Below, piece after piece: positions 34,367 through 42,993 of a stretch of DNA of 64,000 nt. The notes beneath the pieces are model-generated. The model was not told the origin of the DNA. It saw only the letters and a program-made list of their open reading frames with translations, and searched no databases. The stretch lies in NCBI GenBank assembly GCA_030655075.1, contig JAURWE010000034.1:1-64000 (forward strand), read 5' to 3'. The position numbers and the translations under genes were made by a program. The stretch is from Pararhizobium sp. Lineage in GTDB: Bacteria; Pseudomonadota; Alphaproteobacteria; Rhizobiales; Rhizobiaceae. How positions within the stretch are numbered: the first letter of the stretch is position 1; each line of letters opens with the position of its first letter.

Positions 34367-35650
34367 ATGCTCGATATAAAATGGATCCGAGACAATCCTG
34401 AAGCTCTCGATGCCGCGCTGGCAAAGCGCGGTGCTGAGCCGCTGGCCGCCTTCCTGATTTCGCTCGATGAAAAGCGCCGTTCGCTGATCCAGCAGTTGCA
34501 GGACATGCAGTCGCGCCGCAATTCGGCCTCCAAGGAAATCGGCGCGGCCATGGGCCAGAAGAACGCCGAGCTGGCCGACAAGCTGAAGGCCGAGGTTGCC
34601 GAACTCAAGAACACCATGCCGGCGCTGGAAGAGGAAAGCCGCAGCGTCGACGCCGAACTGGCCGACGCCCTGTCGCGCATTCCCAATGTGCCGTTTGACG
34701 ACGTGCCCGTCGGTGCCGATGAACAGGGCAATATCGTCAAGACCACGAGCGGCCAAAAGCGCGGCTGGAACCATGCGCCGAAGGAACACTACGAAATCGG
34801 TGAAGCGCTCGGCTGGATGGATTTCGAAACGGCTGCCAAGCTATCAGGCTCGCGCTTCACGGTGCTGACCGGCCCGCTGGCGCGTCTTGAGCGGGCGCTG
34901 GGCCAGTTCATGCTCGACATGCACACAGGCGAACATGGCTACACCGAGGTGAGTTCGCCGCTGATGGTGCGCGCCGAGGCTCTGTTTGGCACCGGCAACC
35001 TGCCGAAGTTCGAAGAAGACCTGTTCAAGACCACGGACGGCCGCTACCTCATCCCGACCGCTGAGGTCACCCTGACCAATCTGGTGCGCGAGCAGATTCT
35101 TGATCAGGAAAAGTTGCCGCTGCGGTTTACGGCGCTGACGCCGTCTTTCCGCTCGGAAGCGGGCTCGGCCGGCCGCGACACGCGCGGCATGCTGCGCCAG
35201 CACCAGTTCTGGAAGTGCGAACTCGTCTCGATCACCGATGCCGAAAGCTCCGTTGCCGAGCACGAGCGCATGACCGCCTGCGCCGAGGCGGTGCTGAAGC
35301 GCCTTGACCTGCATTACCGCGTCATGACGCTGTGCACCGGCGACATGGGCTTCGGCTCGCGCAAGACCTACGACATCGAAGTCTGGCTGCCGGGACAGAA
35401 TACATACCGCGAAATTTCGTCCTGCTCGGTCTGCGGCGATTTCCAGGCGCGGCGCATGAACGCCCGCTACCGCGCCAAGGACGAGAAGGGCACGACCTTC
35501 GTGCACACGCTGAACGGCTCCGGCATCGCAGTCGGCCGCGCCCTGATCGCCGTCATGGAAAACTATCTGAACGAGGACGGCTCGATCACCGTTCCCGACG
35601 CCCTGCTGCCCTACATGGGCGGATTGACGCGAATCGAGAAGGCGGCCTGA
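34367..35650 (+). CDS. serS: Seryl-tRNA synthetase
   Basis: Charges tRNA-Ser with serine. 427 aa. N-terminal long coiled-coil tRNA-binding arm (about 27-100, many Lys/Glu/Ala), then the class II catalytic core with LTPSFRSEAGSAGRDTRGMLRQHQF (motif 2 region) and GSGIAVGRALIAVMENY (motif 3). The start ATG lies 50 bp after tatC in an apparently continuous operon. Confidence 0.98.
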   Translation: MLDIKWIRDNPEALDAALAKRGAEPLAAFLISLDEKRRSLIQQLQDMQSRRNSASKEIGAAMGQKNAELADKLKAEVAELKNTMPALEEESRSVDAELADALSRIPNVPFDDVPVGADEQGNIVKTTSGQKRGWNHAPKEHYEIGEALGWMDFETAAKLSGSRFTVLTGPLARLERALGQFMLDMHTGEHGYTEVSSPLMVRAEALFGTGNLPKFEEDLFKTTDGRYLIPTAEVTLTNLVREQILDQEKLPLRFTALTPSFRSEAGSAGRDTRGMLRQHQFWKCELVSITDAESSVAEHERMTACAEAVLKRLDLHYRVMTLCTGDMGFGSRKTYDIEVWLPGQNTYREISSCSVCGDFQARRMNARYRAKDEKGTTFVHTLNGSGIAVGRALIAVMENYLNEDGSITVPDALLPYMGGLTRIEKAA

Positions 35651-35684
35651 GGCCGCTTTCCGGACACACCGGACAAGGTTGAGC

Positions 35685-36455
35685 ATGCGCATTCTTCTGA
35701 CAAACGATGACGGCATTCACGCTCCGGGCCTGGCGGTTCTGGAGCGCATCGCCCGCACGCTGTCGGACGATGTCTGGATCGTTGCCCCTGAAACCGACCA
35801 GAGCGGCCTGGCGCATTCGCTCAGCCTCTCCGAGCCACTGCGGCTGCGCCAGATCTCCGACAAACATTTCGCCCTGCGCGGGACCCCGACCGATTGTGTC
35901 ATCATGGGCGTGCGCCAGGTGCTTGACGTCAAACCGGATCTGGTTCTCTCGGGCGTCAATGCCGGTGCCAACATGGCTGACGACGTTACCTATTCCGGCA
36001 CGATCGCCGGTGCCATCGAAGGCACGTTGCAGGGTGTGCGCTCCTTTGCGCTGAGCCAGGCCTTCACCCATGGCGCGGCGCGCACCACGCCCTGGGATGT
36101 GACCGAAACGCACGCGCCGGGCCTGCTGCGCCAGCTGCTGGATGTCGACCTGCCGGCCGGCACGTTCCTCAACCTCAATTTCCCCAATTGCGCTCCCGAT
36201 GCGGTCACCGGTATCGAAGTCACCTCGCAGGGCAAGCTCGATTTCGGTCTGACGATCGACGAGCGCAGCGACGGCCGGGGTTTGCCGTACTACTGGCTGC
36301 GCTTCGGCGAACGGGTTGGCGATTTCCGCGCCGGCACTGATATTCACGCCCTGCGCGACAAGAAAATTTCCGTCACCCCGCTGAAGCTGGACCTCACCGA
36401 TTATGCTGTGCAGGATGTCGTGGCTGCGGCGCTTTCGCGTGGAGCACGGGATTGA
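35685..36455 (+). CDS. surE: 5'/3'-nucleotidase SurE
   Basis: Metal-dependent nucleoside monophosphatase. 256 aa from the ATG at 35685 (AAGG 7 nt upstream; a TTG two codons earlier is less likely). MRILLTNDDGIHAPG (1-15) has the metal-binding Asp pair, and SGVNAGANM (about 88-96) the conserved Asn. The stop overlaps the TTG start of pcm by 4 bp, the classic surE-pcm arrangement. Confidence 0.96.
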   Translation: MRILLTNDDGIHAPGLAVLERIARTLSDDVWIVAPETDQSGLAHSLSLSEPLRLRQISDKHFALRGTPTDCVIMGVRQVLDVKPDLVLSGVNAGANMADDVTYSGTIAGAIEGTLQGVRSFALSQAFTHGAARTTPWDVTETHAPGLLRQLLDVDLPAGTFLNLNFPNCAPDAVTGIEVTSQGKLDFGLTIDERSDGRGLPYYWLRFGERVGDFRAGTDIHALRDKKISVTPLKLDLTDYAVQDVVAAALSRGARD

Positions 36456-37105
36456 CCGGGCGGCTGGAGGCTCAGGAAGGCTTTGCGGCCCTGGTTCTGC
36501 GGCTGAGGGCCGAAGGCATTTCCGACACCAATCTCCTGTCGGCCGTCGAGCAGACGCCGCGCTCGCTGTTCATTCCGCCGCAATTTGCCGATGAAGCCTA
36601 TTCGAAACGCATCCTGCCGCTGGAATGCGGAGCCTTCATGGAAGGCGTCGATTTCGCCGTCCGGCTTCTGCACGCGCTCGACCTGAAGCCCGGACAGCGC
36701 ATTCTCGAAGTCGGCACCGGCAGCGGCTTCACCGCCGGCGTCATGGGCCGAAGGGCCGAACGTGTCCTGACCATCGATCGCTTCAAGACGCTGGTGACCG
36801 GTGCCCAGAAGAATCTGGAACGGGCCGGCATCCGCAATGTCATCGTGCGCCAGGCCGATGGCAGTGCCGGCCTTGTCGGCGAGGGGACCTTCGACCGCAT
36901 CCTTGTCACTGCGGCCTTCAGCACGCTTCCACGCATGTTTTCAGACCACCTCGTCTCCGGCGGCATGCTGATCCTGCCGGTCATGATCACCGATACCCAA
37001 TGTCGCATGGTCCGCCTGACCCGAACCGGCAGCCGTTTCGACCGGGAAGACCTGTTCGAGGCGCCATACCTGCCAATCGTGCCGCAGGTCGCTTCCTTTC
37101 TTTAG
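36452..37105 (+). CDS. pcm: Protein-L-isoaspartate O-methyltransferase-like
   Basis: Repairs isoaspartyl residues using SAM. 217 aa with a TTG start at 36452, 7 nt after GGAG and overlapping the surE stop. The Rossmann motif ILEVGTGSGFTAG (84-96) is clear. The substrate loop, usually GxGQTISQP in Pcm, reads LECGAFMEGVDF here (57-68), so substrate specificity may differ from the E. coli enzyme. The name rests on fold and on the surE neighbour. Confidence 0.85.
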   Translation: MTGRLEAQEGFAALVLRLRAEGISDTNLLSAVEQTPRSLFIPPQFADEAYSKRILPLECGAFMEGVDFAVRLLHALDLKPGQRILEVGTGSGFTAGVMGRRAERVLTIDRFKTLVTGAQKNLERAGIRNVIVRQADGSAGLVGEGTFDRILVTAAFSTLPRMFSDHLVSGGMLILPVMITDTQCRMVRLTRTGSRFDREDLFEAPYLPIVPQVASFL

Positions 37106-37154
37106 GACGCTGCTGAGCCTTTCAGGGCGTTATTCTCCTAAAAACTCGGTTTTA

Positions 37155-37215
37155 GGCTTTTCGCCAGGATTTTGGACGTTTCTGTGTGACCGTGTCCAAA
37201 ATCCCGCGAAAAGCC
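37155..37215. repeat. Large inverted repeat downstream of pcm
   Basis: GGCTTTTCGCCAGGATTTTG (from 37155, continuing GAC to 37177) pairs with 37194-37215 over 22 bp with one mismatch or bulge, loop of 16 nt. It could terminate the tatABC-serS-surE-pcm transcript, although no T run follows, or mark the edge of the inserted block that starts here. Confidence 0.55.
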
Positions 37216-37373
37216 GGTTTCCGTCGCCGGACACTGTGACGGTGCCAATTGTCCACAAAAATGTCGCTGAATCGGGCAGAGCAACCATCCGGGCCCGACT
37301 ATCGTACCATCGGAGGCGCGTCTTCAACCCCGAAAACACTGTCCGTCGCACCTGGACATCCAAAATATCCCGA

Positions 37374-37395
37374 AAAATGCAAACGTTTGCATTTT
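37374..37395. promoter_or_regulatory. LacI-type operator O1 (perfect palindrome)
   Basis: Core ATGCAAACGTTTGCAT (37377-37392), extended by A/T pairs to a perfect 22-bp palindrome centred on CG. LacI/GalR proteins bind such sites with a central CpG. First of four related sites upstream of the lacI-family gene. Confidence 0.75.
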
Positions 37396-37530
37396 GGCCT
37401 GTTTTCGCTCAAAAACGCGTAATTTATAGCCAAAAACGTGAAAAAATCCCTTCGTATTAGAATAGTACGAAATACAAATTCAGCAGAATCCGGGCTGTAT
37501 CGAACAAATTCTCGGAACGGAATTTTAACC

Positions 37531-37559
37531 TTCGGATCTAATGAAAACGTTTGAATATT
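37531..37559 (+). promoter_or_regulatory. LacI-type operator O2 inside a promoter-like element
   Basis: ATGAAAACGTTTGAAT (37541-37556), an imperfect version of O1. It is embedded between TTCGGA (37531-37536) and AATATT (37554-37559), spacing 17, which could be -35 and -10 boxes reading toward lacI. Binding here would block RNA polymerase. Confidence 0.5.
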
Positions 37560-37679
37560 TTCCATCTGGACTAAATTTGCCCGGCGGGTAACGAAATTTT
37601 CGCGATGGAAATTGGCGAGTTTGGAAGCTTTTCCATGTAAAAATTGCATCGTAGAAACGAAGGCGCGCAAAACCGATCA

Positions 37680-37699
37680 AAATGCAAACGTTTGCATTT
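37680..37699. promoter_or_regulatory. LacI-type operator O3 (perfect palindrome)
   Basis: Perfect 20-bp palindrome with the same core as O1, ATGCAAACGTTTGCAT. Its centre is 305 bp from that of O1 and 162 bp from that of O4. Confidence 0.75.
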
Positions 37700-37835
37700 T
37701 TGTGAATTTTTACAGTAATCGCTCTGGTTTAGCGGCGAAAACGTGAAAAACATGTGGTATATTAGAATAATAAGAAATAAGAATGATACGGCACAAATAA
37801 TATCTTGCCCAAATTTGGCGTTTCTTGAGAGAAAA

Positions 37836-37864
37836 TTGAGAAAATGAAAACGTTTGAATAACTG
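37836..37864 (+). promoter_or_regulatory. LacI-type operator O4 inside the proximal lacI promoter
   Basis: ATGAAAACGTTTGAAT (37844-37859), identical to O2, lies between TTGAGA (37836-37841) and TAACTG (37859-37864), spacing 17. This would be the proximal promoter of the lacI-family gene, about 195 bp before its start codon, and is best read as an autoregulatory site. Confidence 0.6.
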
Positions 37865-38058
37865 CTATTCGACATTACATTTGCTCCAGTTGCTCGCGAC
37901 GTGCGGGTCAACGGAGCGGCGGCAGCGCTCCTGGCCGGTGGTCGAAGACTTACAAGGCCGGTATCGGTAACGATGCCGTCGATACGACGTGGACCTATGC
38001 AGGTTCGGTACGGGAACGTGCATTGCAGCCTGCCGGGTGCGAATGATAGGAATGCGCA

Positions 38059-39123
38059 ATGAGCATGAATGACGACAATCTTCCATCTGAGGATACCCCG
38101 CCGACACTGAAGACCATCGCCTTCATGACGGGTCTCAGCATTGCGACGGTGTCCCGGGCGCTTCAGGACAACGAGAGCGTTCATGCCGAGACACGCGCCC
38201 GCGTGCAGTTGGTTGCCGCCCAGGTCGGCTATGTTGCCAACAGGGCTGGCGTGCGTCTGCGCACCGGCACCACGAACACGATCGCGCTGCTGATCGATCC
38301 TGAAAACCAGTTCAACATGTTTGCCTCCGATATGGTTTACGGAGCGATGAAATTTCTGGCCGGGACACGCTACAGCCTGGCCGTCACGCCCTATCAGAGA
38401 AACTCCGATCCGCTTGAGGCGGTGCGCCACACGGTCGAAAGCGGTGCTGCCGACGGCATCATCCTGTCGCGGATCGAGCCGTCGGACCCGCGTGTCGCTT
38501 ATCTGATCCAGAAAGATTTTCCCTTTGCCACCCATGGAAGAACGGCGATGGGTGTCGAGCACGCTTATTATGATTTCGACAACGCGGCCTATGCGATGCT
38601 GGCGGTCGAGCGTCTGCGGCAGAAGGGCAGGAAGCGCATTTCGCTGTTTGCGCCGCCCGAGAGCCAGACCTATCACTATCACATCAATGACGGGTTTTTC
38701 AGCGCGCTCCTCAAGTATGGCGGTGCCAACACACCGTTCATCGACGCCGTCATCGACGATTCCATTGACGACATCCGACGCAAAACGCACACGGCAATGT
38801 CGATGGCCGAACGACCGGACGGCATCGTCAGCGCTGCCGGCGACCAGAGCATTGCGGTCATCGCCGGCATCCGGGATGCCGGCCTGCGTCTGGGTATCGA
38901 CGTCGATATTATTACCAAGCAGGCCTGGCCGTTGATGCATATGGCCATGCCGGAACTGCACACCATCAAAGAGGACGTCAAGAAGGCCGGCGGGGAACTG
39001 GCCCGCGCCGTGCTGGGCATTATCGCCGGCCAGGATCCACGGCTGTTCCGGACACTCGAAGTTCCCACAGGCTTTGTCGCCGACCAGGGCGATCAGGCGC
39101 TTGAGATGCAGCGATCGTTTTGA
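38059..39123 (+). CDS. LacI/GalR-family transcriptional repressor (AglR-like)
   Basis: 354 aa. The helix-turn-helix (16-38: TLKTIAFMTGLSIATVSRALQDN) and hinge (VGYVANRAGVRLRTG, 54-68) are LacI type, followed by a periplasmic-binding-protein-like sugar domain (70-350; YDFDNAAYAMLAVERLRQKGRKRI). From memory the sequence resembles AglR, regulator of alpha-glucoside uptake in Sinorhizobium. No sugar transporter or hydrolase gene is adjacent, so the target operon lies elsewhere. It is preceded by four LacI-type operators and sits in a block separating pcm from the nlpD-like gene. The start has AGGA 8 nt upstream. Confidence 0.9.
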   Translation: MSMNDDNLPSEDTPPTLKTIAFMTGLSIATVSRALQDNESVHAETRARVQLVAAQVGYVANRAGVRLRTGTTNTIALLIDPENQFNMFASDMVYGAMKFLAGTRYSLAVTPYQRNSDPLEAVRHTVESGAADGIILSRIEPSDPRVAYLIQKDFPFATHGRTAMGVEHAYYDFDNAAYAMLAVERLRQKGRKRISLFAPPESQTYHYHINDGFFSALLKYGGANTPFIDAVIDDSIDDIRRKTHTAMSMAERPDGIVSAAGDQSIAVIAGIRDAGLRLGIDVDIITKQAWPLMHMAMPELHTIKEDVKKAGGELARAVLGIIAGQDPRLFRTLEVPTGFVADQGDQALEMQRSF

Positions 39124-39533
39124 TTTCGGGCTGCGGAGCCATTGGGCCAGGCCCGGCTGACGGCACCACCCTTTACGACGATCGCGCCATTGATCCCTTG
39201 GTTGGGGAACCAGTTCCTGGCTCCTGACCGGTCGGATTTATCGAGAATCGGTCGGTTTGCCGCTCGGCCGGTCGCCCGCCGGCCCGGCGCTCCCGATCAA
39301 CGGGCGCCCAAAAAACGGCCAGTGAGGCCGCAAAACCGGCTTTTTTCCCCTTCCATGCCAGCCTCGAGGGGTGCGTTAACCATTTGTTAACCAGCGCAAG
39401 CCTCGCGCAAGTTTTGGGGAATAGTGCGGTTCTTGCATACGAAACCAGAACTGCCTTTACAGAGCGCCAATCCAGCCGCTCGCTATGATTTGTGGTCAGT
39501 TCTTCTCACATCGTCCTAGAGACGGAGATGACA
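39124..39533. other. Non-coding gap after lacI
   Basis: 410 bp without a supportable gene. There is a small inverted repeat (CGGCC/GGCCG near 39320-39333) and, at 39374-39394, two GTTAACCA/GTTAACC motifs 3 bp apart. No operator resembling O1-O4 is seen. It probably holds the promoter of the next gene. Confidence 0.5.
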
Positions 39534-40145
39534 ATGCAGGTCGTGAACATAAAGACAGGTGCGGCGACAGGCGACGGGCTCAACACCCTCGTTGGCCGTC
39601 CCGTTGTCAAGTCTGGCCCGGCCGCTCAGGCGACAGACGCAGTCGCAAGAGCTTCCGGCCTCTACGATCCATCCGCGCGCATATCCCTGTCGGTCGACGC
39701 CATGCTGTTCCTCAGCAAGTCGAAAAAGGCGCAGGAAAAGCAGCCGGCGCTGACCAATGACGAGTGGAACAACAACACGGTGACGGCGGCTCTGGCAGGG
39801 CGCGAATTCAATGCTTTCGGCAAGTTCGCCGAGACCGGGGACTCAAAGGCCTACTACCGGGCTTATATCGAATATTTTGACGGCCTGTCCTACCAGGATC
39901 AGAACAGCCGCCGGTATACCGGAACACGTGAAGCGGCGATGGCGGGGTTGCGGTCCCTGGAATATAGCGACAGCACCGATACGGGTGAACAGCCGGCCTT
40001 CGTGCCGCTGTTCGGCAGCCAGAAAACAGGAGCGGCAGGCGCTGTGCGCACCTCCGTTACAGGCGCCGATGACGGGTCGACGACAGAGGCTGAGCCCAGC
40101 GATGGTCTCAGCAACATTCAAAAGCTCTATGCCGAAATTTTCTGA
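39534..40145 (+). CDS. Hypothetical protein, unknown function
   Basis: 203 aa, start ATG at 39534 chosen because CGGAG lies 6 nt upstream (an ATG two codons earlier is too close to it). No signal peptide or membrane segment. The middle is rich in Asn, Tyr and Phe (NDEWNNNTVTAALAGREFNAFGKFAETGDSKAYYRAY, read about 78-115), the ends are Ala/Gly/Thr-rich and probably disordered. No domain recognised. It could be a secreted or surface protein without a classical signal, but nothing proves it. Part of the block between pcm and the nlpD-like gene. Confidence 0.6.
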   Translation: MQVVNIKTGAATGDGLNTLVGRPVVKSGPAAQATDAVARASGLYDPSARISLSVDAMLFLSKSKKAQEKQPALTNDEWNNNTVTAALAGREFNAFGKFAETGDSKAYYRAYIEYFDGLSYQDQNSRRYTGTREAAMAGLRSLEYSDSTDTGEQPAFVPLFGSQKTGAAGAVRTSVTGADDGSTTEAEPSDGLSNIQKLYAEIF

Positions 40146-40321
40146 CCCCGCGCCTGAACGACCCGTATCTGGTCTGATTTCCGCAGCGGCGACGCTCTTT
40201 GGCCTCGTCATGGTTATCAATTCATCAAAAAAGAGGTGGGGAGGTCCGGAATTTAACCGGGCGGTAACTCTAACGCGCTTTAATCATTCCAGATTAAGTT
40301 GCGTTCCAAGTAGGTGGCGTC

Positions 40322-41851
40322 ATGCGTGTAAGAGTATCGCCGAGTGTTGGTAAGTCAGCAGTTCGCCTCTGTGCGGCCATCCTGCTGGCCAGTGCTGCAA
40401 CCGGTTGCAGTTCGGATGTCACCCGGTTCACGGGCGGCCTTTTCTCCAATTCAGACCAGATAACGACGAACTCGGTTCCGCGCCGGGAGATCGGCGGCAC
40501 GGTTCCGGTCCCACGTGGCACGGTTCAGGGCAGCCAGCTGGCCGCCGCTGACAACACCGGCCGCAACCAGGCTCTCAACCAGCCATTCCCGGATGCTCAG
40601 TCGGACGTTTCCTACGATCCGGTCAACACGGCAACAACACCGGTGTCCGGCACGCGTTTGGCGTCCACGCCGATCCGTGTCGAGCGCAACGTGCTGGCTG
40701 ATCCGAGCCTCGATGACGCCAAGAAAAATGCACTGGCCCAGCCATTCCCCGGCGAGAAACTCGCCAAGGCTGACACCAAGGTCACGCCGGACCCCGTCAC
40801 GACAGGCACCGTCAAGAAGGGCGGCTGGTCCGCCGACAACGCGCCGGCCGTCAGGCTGCGGCAAGGCGAGACAATCGCCTCCCTGTCGGATCGCTATGGT
40901 GTGCCGCAGAAGGAAATTCTGAAAGCCAACGGCCTGAAGTCGGCTTCCGAAGCAGAGCCCGGCCAGAAGATCATCATCCCGACCTTTGGTGTCGCCGGCA
41001 GTGCCGTCAAGGCTGCAGCGTCAGACGATGCATCCAACATCGACATCGGCAAGAAGCTGCCAACTCCGGACGACAAGAAGAACCGCGACGTTGCGATCCT
41101 TCCCGGTTCCTCGAAGGACCGCGAGAAGAAGTCGGCCGATACAGTCTCGGCCGATGGCAAGCTATCGTCGGCAGGCGAGGGCGGCACCTACACGGTTCAG
41201 GCCGGTGACTCGCTCAACAAGATCGCCAAGAAGAACGGCGTTTCTGTCGACGCGCTGAAAAAGGCCAACAAGATCGATGGTGCTGCAATCCGCATCGGTC
41301 AGGCACTGGTCATCCCAGGCAAGGGCACAAAGACCGACTCCGTCGTCACCGCATCGGTACCGGACGGCAAGAAGTCAGAAAAGGTCGCCGGCTACACGCC
41401 GCCGGTCGCCAAGGAAAGCGTCACGGAAGCCGTCTCCAACGAAGACGCCTCCGAAGCGTCGCCAAAGTCGACAGGCATCAGCAAGTACCGGTGGCCGGTG
41501 CGCGGTGCGGTGGTGGCGGGATACGGCGCCAATGTCGACGGCAACCGCAACGACGGCATCGACATCTCGGTTCCCGAGGGCACGCCGATCAAGGCCGCCG
41601 AAAACGGCGTGGTCATCTATTCGGGCAGCAGCCTGAAGAACCTCGGAAACGCGGTTCTGGTGCGCCATGACGACGGCACGGTCACGGTCTACGGCAATGC
41701 CAACGATCTGAAAGTCCAGCGCGGCCAGAAGATCCAGCGCGGCCAGACCCTCGCCTCGTCGGGCATGACCGGCAATGCCAAGCGGCCGCAGGTCCACTTC
41801 GAGGTCCGCAAGAAGGCGACCCCGGTCAACCCGGCCACCTATCTCGAATAG
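40322..41851 (+). CDS. nlpD: NlpD/DipM-like LysM-LytM lipoprotein, degenerate M23 domain
   Basis: 509 aa envelope protein. A lipoprotein-type signal ends with ATGCSS (Cys at 29). Two LysM modules bind peptidoglycan: RLRQGETIASLSDRYGVP (about 178-222) and YTVQAGDSLNKIAKKNGVS (about 288-333). The C-terminal LytM domain (about 390-509) has lost zinc ligands: the usual HxGxD reads NDGID, and HxH reads QVH. It should therefore be an amidase activator, like E. coli NlpD or EnvC, rather than a hydrolase. The surE-pcm-nlpD order is ancestral, but here about 3.2 kb separates pcm from this gene. Confidence 0.88.
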   Translation: MRVRVSPSVGKSAVRLCAAILLASAATGCSSDVTRFTGGLFSNSDQITTNSVPRREIGGTVPVPRGTVQGSQLAAADNTGRNQALNQPFPDAQSDVSYDPVNTATTPVSGTRLASTPIRVERNVLADPSLDDAKKNALAQPFPGEKLAKADTKVTPDPVTTGTVKKGGWSADNAPAVRLRQGETIASLSDRYGVPQKEILKANGLKSASEAEPGQKIIIPTFGVAGSAVKAAASDDASNIDIGKKLPTPDDKKNRDVAILPGSSKDREKKSADTVSADGKLSSAGEGGTYTVQAGDSLNKIAKKNGVSVDALKKANKIDGAAIRIGQALVIPGKGTKTDSVVTASVPDGKKSEKVAGYTPPVAKESVTEAVSNEDASEASPKSTGISKYRWPVRGAVVAGYGANVDGNRNDGIDISVPEGTPIKAAENGVVIYSGSSLKNLGNAVLVRHDDGTVTVYGNANDLKVQRGQKIQRGQTLASSGMTGNAKRPQVHFEVRKKATPVNPATYLE

Positions 41852-41873
41852 GGCGATCGCCGCAAAGATAAAG

Positions 41874-41897
41874 AAGCCCGGTTTTGCCGGGCTTTTT
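41874..41897 (+). terminator. Rho-independent terminator after nlpD-like gene
   Basis: Stem AAGCCCGG/CCGGGCTT with loop TTTTG, followed by TTT (T run 41893-41897). It ends 46 bp after the stop and 11 bp before the convergent DUF815 gene. Confidence 0.88.
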
Positions 41898-41907
41898 GCG
41901 TTTCAGG

Positions 41908-42774
41908 TCAGGCAAGCACCTTGTCGAGCCTGCCGGCCAGATCCTGGATGAACTGCCAGGCGACGCGGCCGGAGCGAGCGCCGCGCGTCGTCGACCATTC
42001 CAGCGCCTCCGCATGCAGCTCGGCCGTGTCCTTCTCCAGCCCGAAATGCGCCACATAGGCGTCGATCATCTCGAGATATTCGACCTGACTGCATTTGTAG
42101 AAGCCGAGCCAGAGGCCGAACCGGTCCGATAGCGACACCTTTTCCTCGACGGCTTCCGACGGATTGATCGCCGTCGACTGCTCGTTCTCCATCATGTCGC
42201 GCGGCAGCAGATGCCGCCTGTTCGAAGTAGCATAAAGCAGGACATTGTCCGGTCGCCCCTCGACGCCGCCGTCGAGCGCCGCCTTCAGCGACTTGTAGGA
42301 CGTGTCGTCATGATCGAAAGACAGGTCGTCGCAAAAGACGATGACCGGGGCGGGCGCCAGTTTCAGGATCTCCATCAGCGCCGGAAGCGTCGAAATGTCC
42401 TCACGGTGTACTTCCACAAGCTTCAGCCGGATACCGGTTTCGTTCGCCACCTTGGCGTGAACGGATTTCACCAGCGATGATTTGCCCATGCCGCGCGCGC
42501 CCCAGAGCAGTACGTTGTTGGCCGGGCGGCCCCGGGCAAATCGCAACGTATTGTCGAACAGGATATCGCGGACATGATCGACGCCGCGGATCAAAGAAAT
42601 ATCGACACGGTTGGGCCGGGCGACGGGCTGCAGATGCAGCCGGGCAGGGTTCCAGACGAAACATTCGGCCGCGTCCCAATCGTTGTCTGCAGGGGCCGGC
42701 CCGGCAATCCGCTCGACCACATCCGTCAGCCGTCTTATTTCCAAGATCAGGGTCTCGACCTGTCTGTCGTCCAT
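41908..42774 (-). CDS. DUF815 family AAA-type ATPase
   Basis: 288 aa from the ATG at 42774, with GGAGGTGA 6 nt upstream. Walker A GARGMGKS (92-99), Walker B IVFCDDLSF (about 146-154), and a sensor-type Asn/Arg (YATSNRRHL). The DUF815 family (COG2607) is a single-domain AAA ATPase of unknown role, found near nlpD or yajC in many alphaproteobacteria as here. Divergent from yajC. Confidence 0.88.
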   Translation of the reverse strand: MDDRQVETLILEIRRLTDVVERIAGPAPADNDWDAAECFVWNPARLHLQPVARPNRVDISLIRGVDHVRDILFDNTLRFARGRPANNVLLWGARGMGKSSLVKSVHAKVANETGIRLKLVEVHREDISTLPALMEILKLAPAPVIVFCDDLSFDHDDTSYKSLKAALDGGVEGRPDNVLLYATSNRRHLLPRDMMENEQSTAINPSEAVEEKVSLSDRFGLWLGFYKCSQVEYLEMIDAYVAHFGLEKDTAELHAEALEWSTTRGARSGRVAWQFIQDLAGRLDKVLA

Positions 42775-42993
42775 GCGGCTCACCTCCGGTCTGCACCACC
42801 GGTCAAAGCGGCAGCGATTTGAATTATTCCTGCCCGGTAGCATGGCCTTTGCCGGTGGAAAAGACTAAGAGGCAGGGAAAAGCCGGGGCAGGCGGGCAGG
42901 CATTATTGCATTCGCTTCGGTGTTTCTTATATTCCGCCCCGACAGAGCGTCATGACAGGCACGGCGCTGGCCAGTATCATCGAGGAGTCATTC

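Larger units (their letters stand above)
37374..37861 (+). repeat. Diverged tandem duplication (about 305 bp unit) carrying paired operators
   Basis: Operators O1/O2 recur as O3/O4 with centre shifts of 305 and 303 bp. Between them both units share AAAACGTGAAAAA followed by a TATTAGAATA-like run and GAAATA (about 37432-37474 and 37738-37781). Intervening DNA has diverged. GC is 24/60 in 37381-37440 and 16/60 in 37741-37800, far below the surrounding genes. No gene is convincing in 37106-38058. Confidence 0.65.

Noticed and set aside
37155..37215. Intrinsic terminator for pcm
   Set aside because: The stem is long, but no T run follows on the plus strand, so I recorded it only as an inverted repeat.
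37299..37670. 123-codon minus-strand frame between pcm and lacI
   Set aside because: Runs through the operator palindromes of a diverged repeat; no ribosome site, and AT-rich non-coding DNA explains it better.
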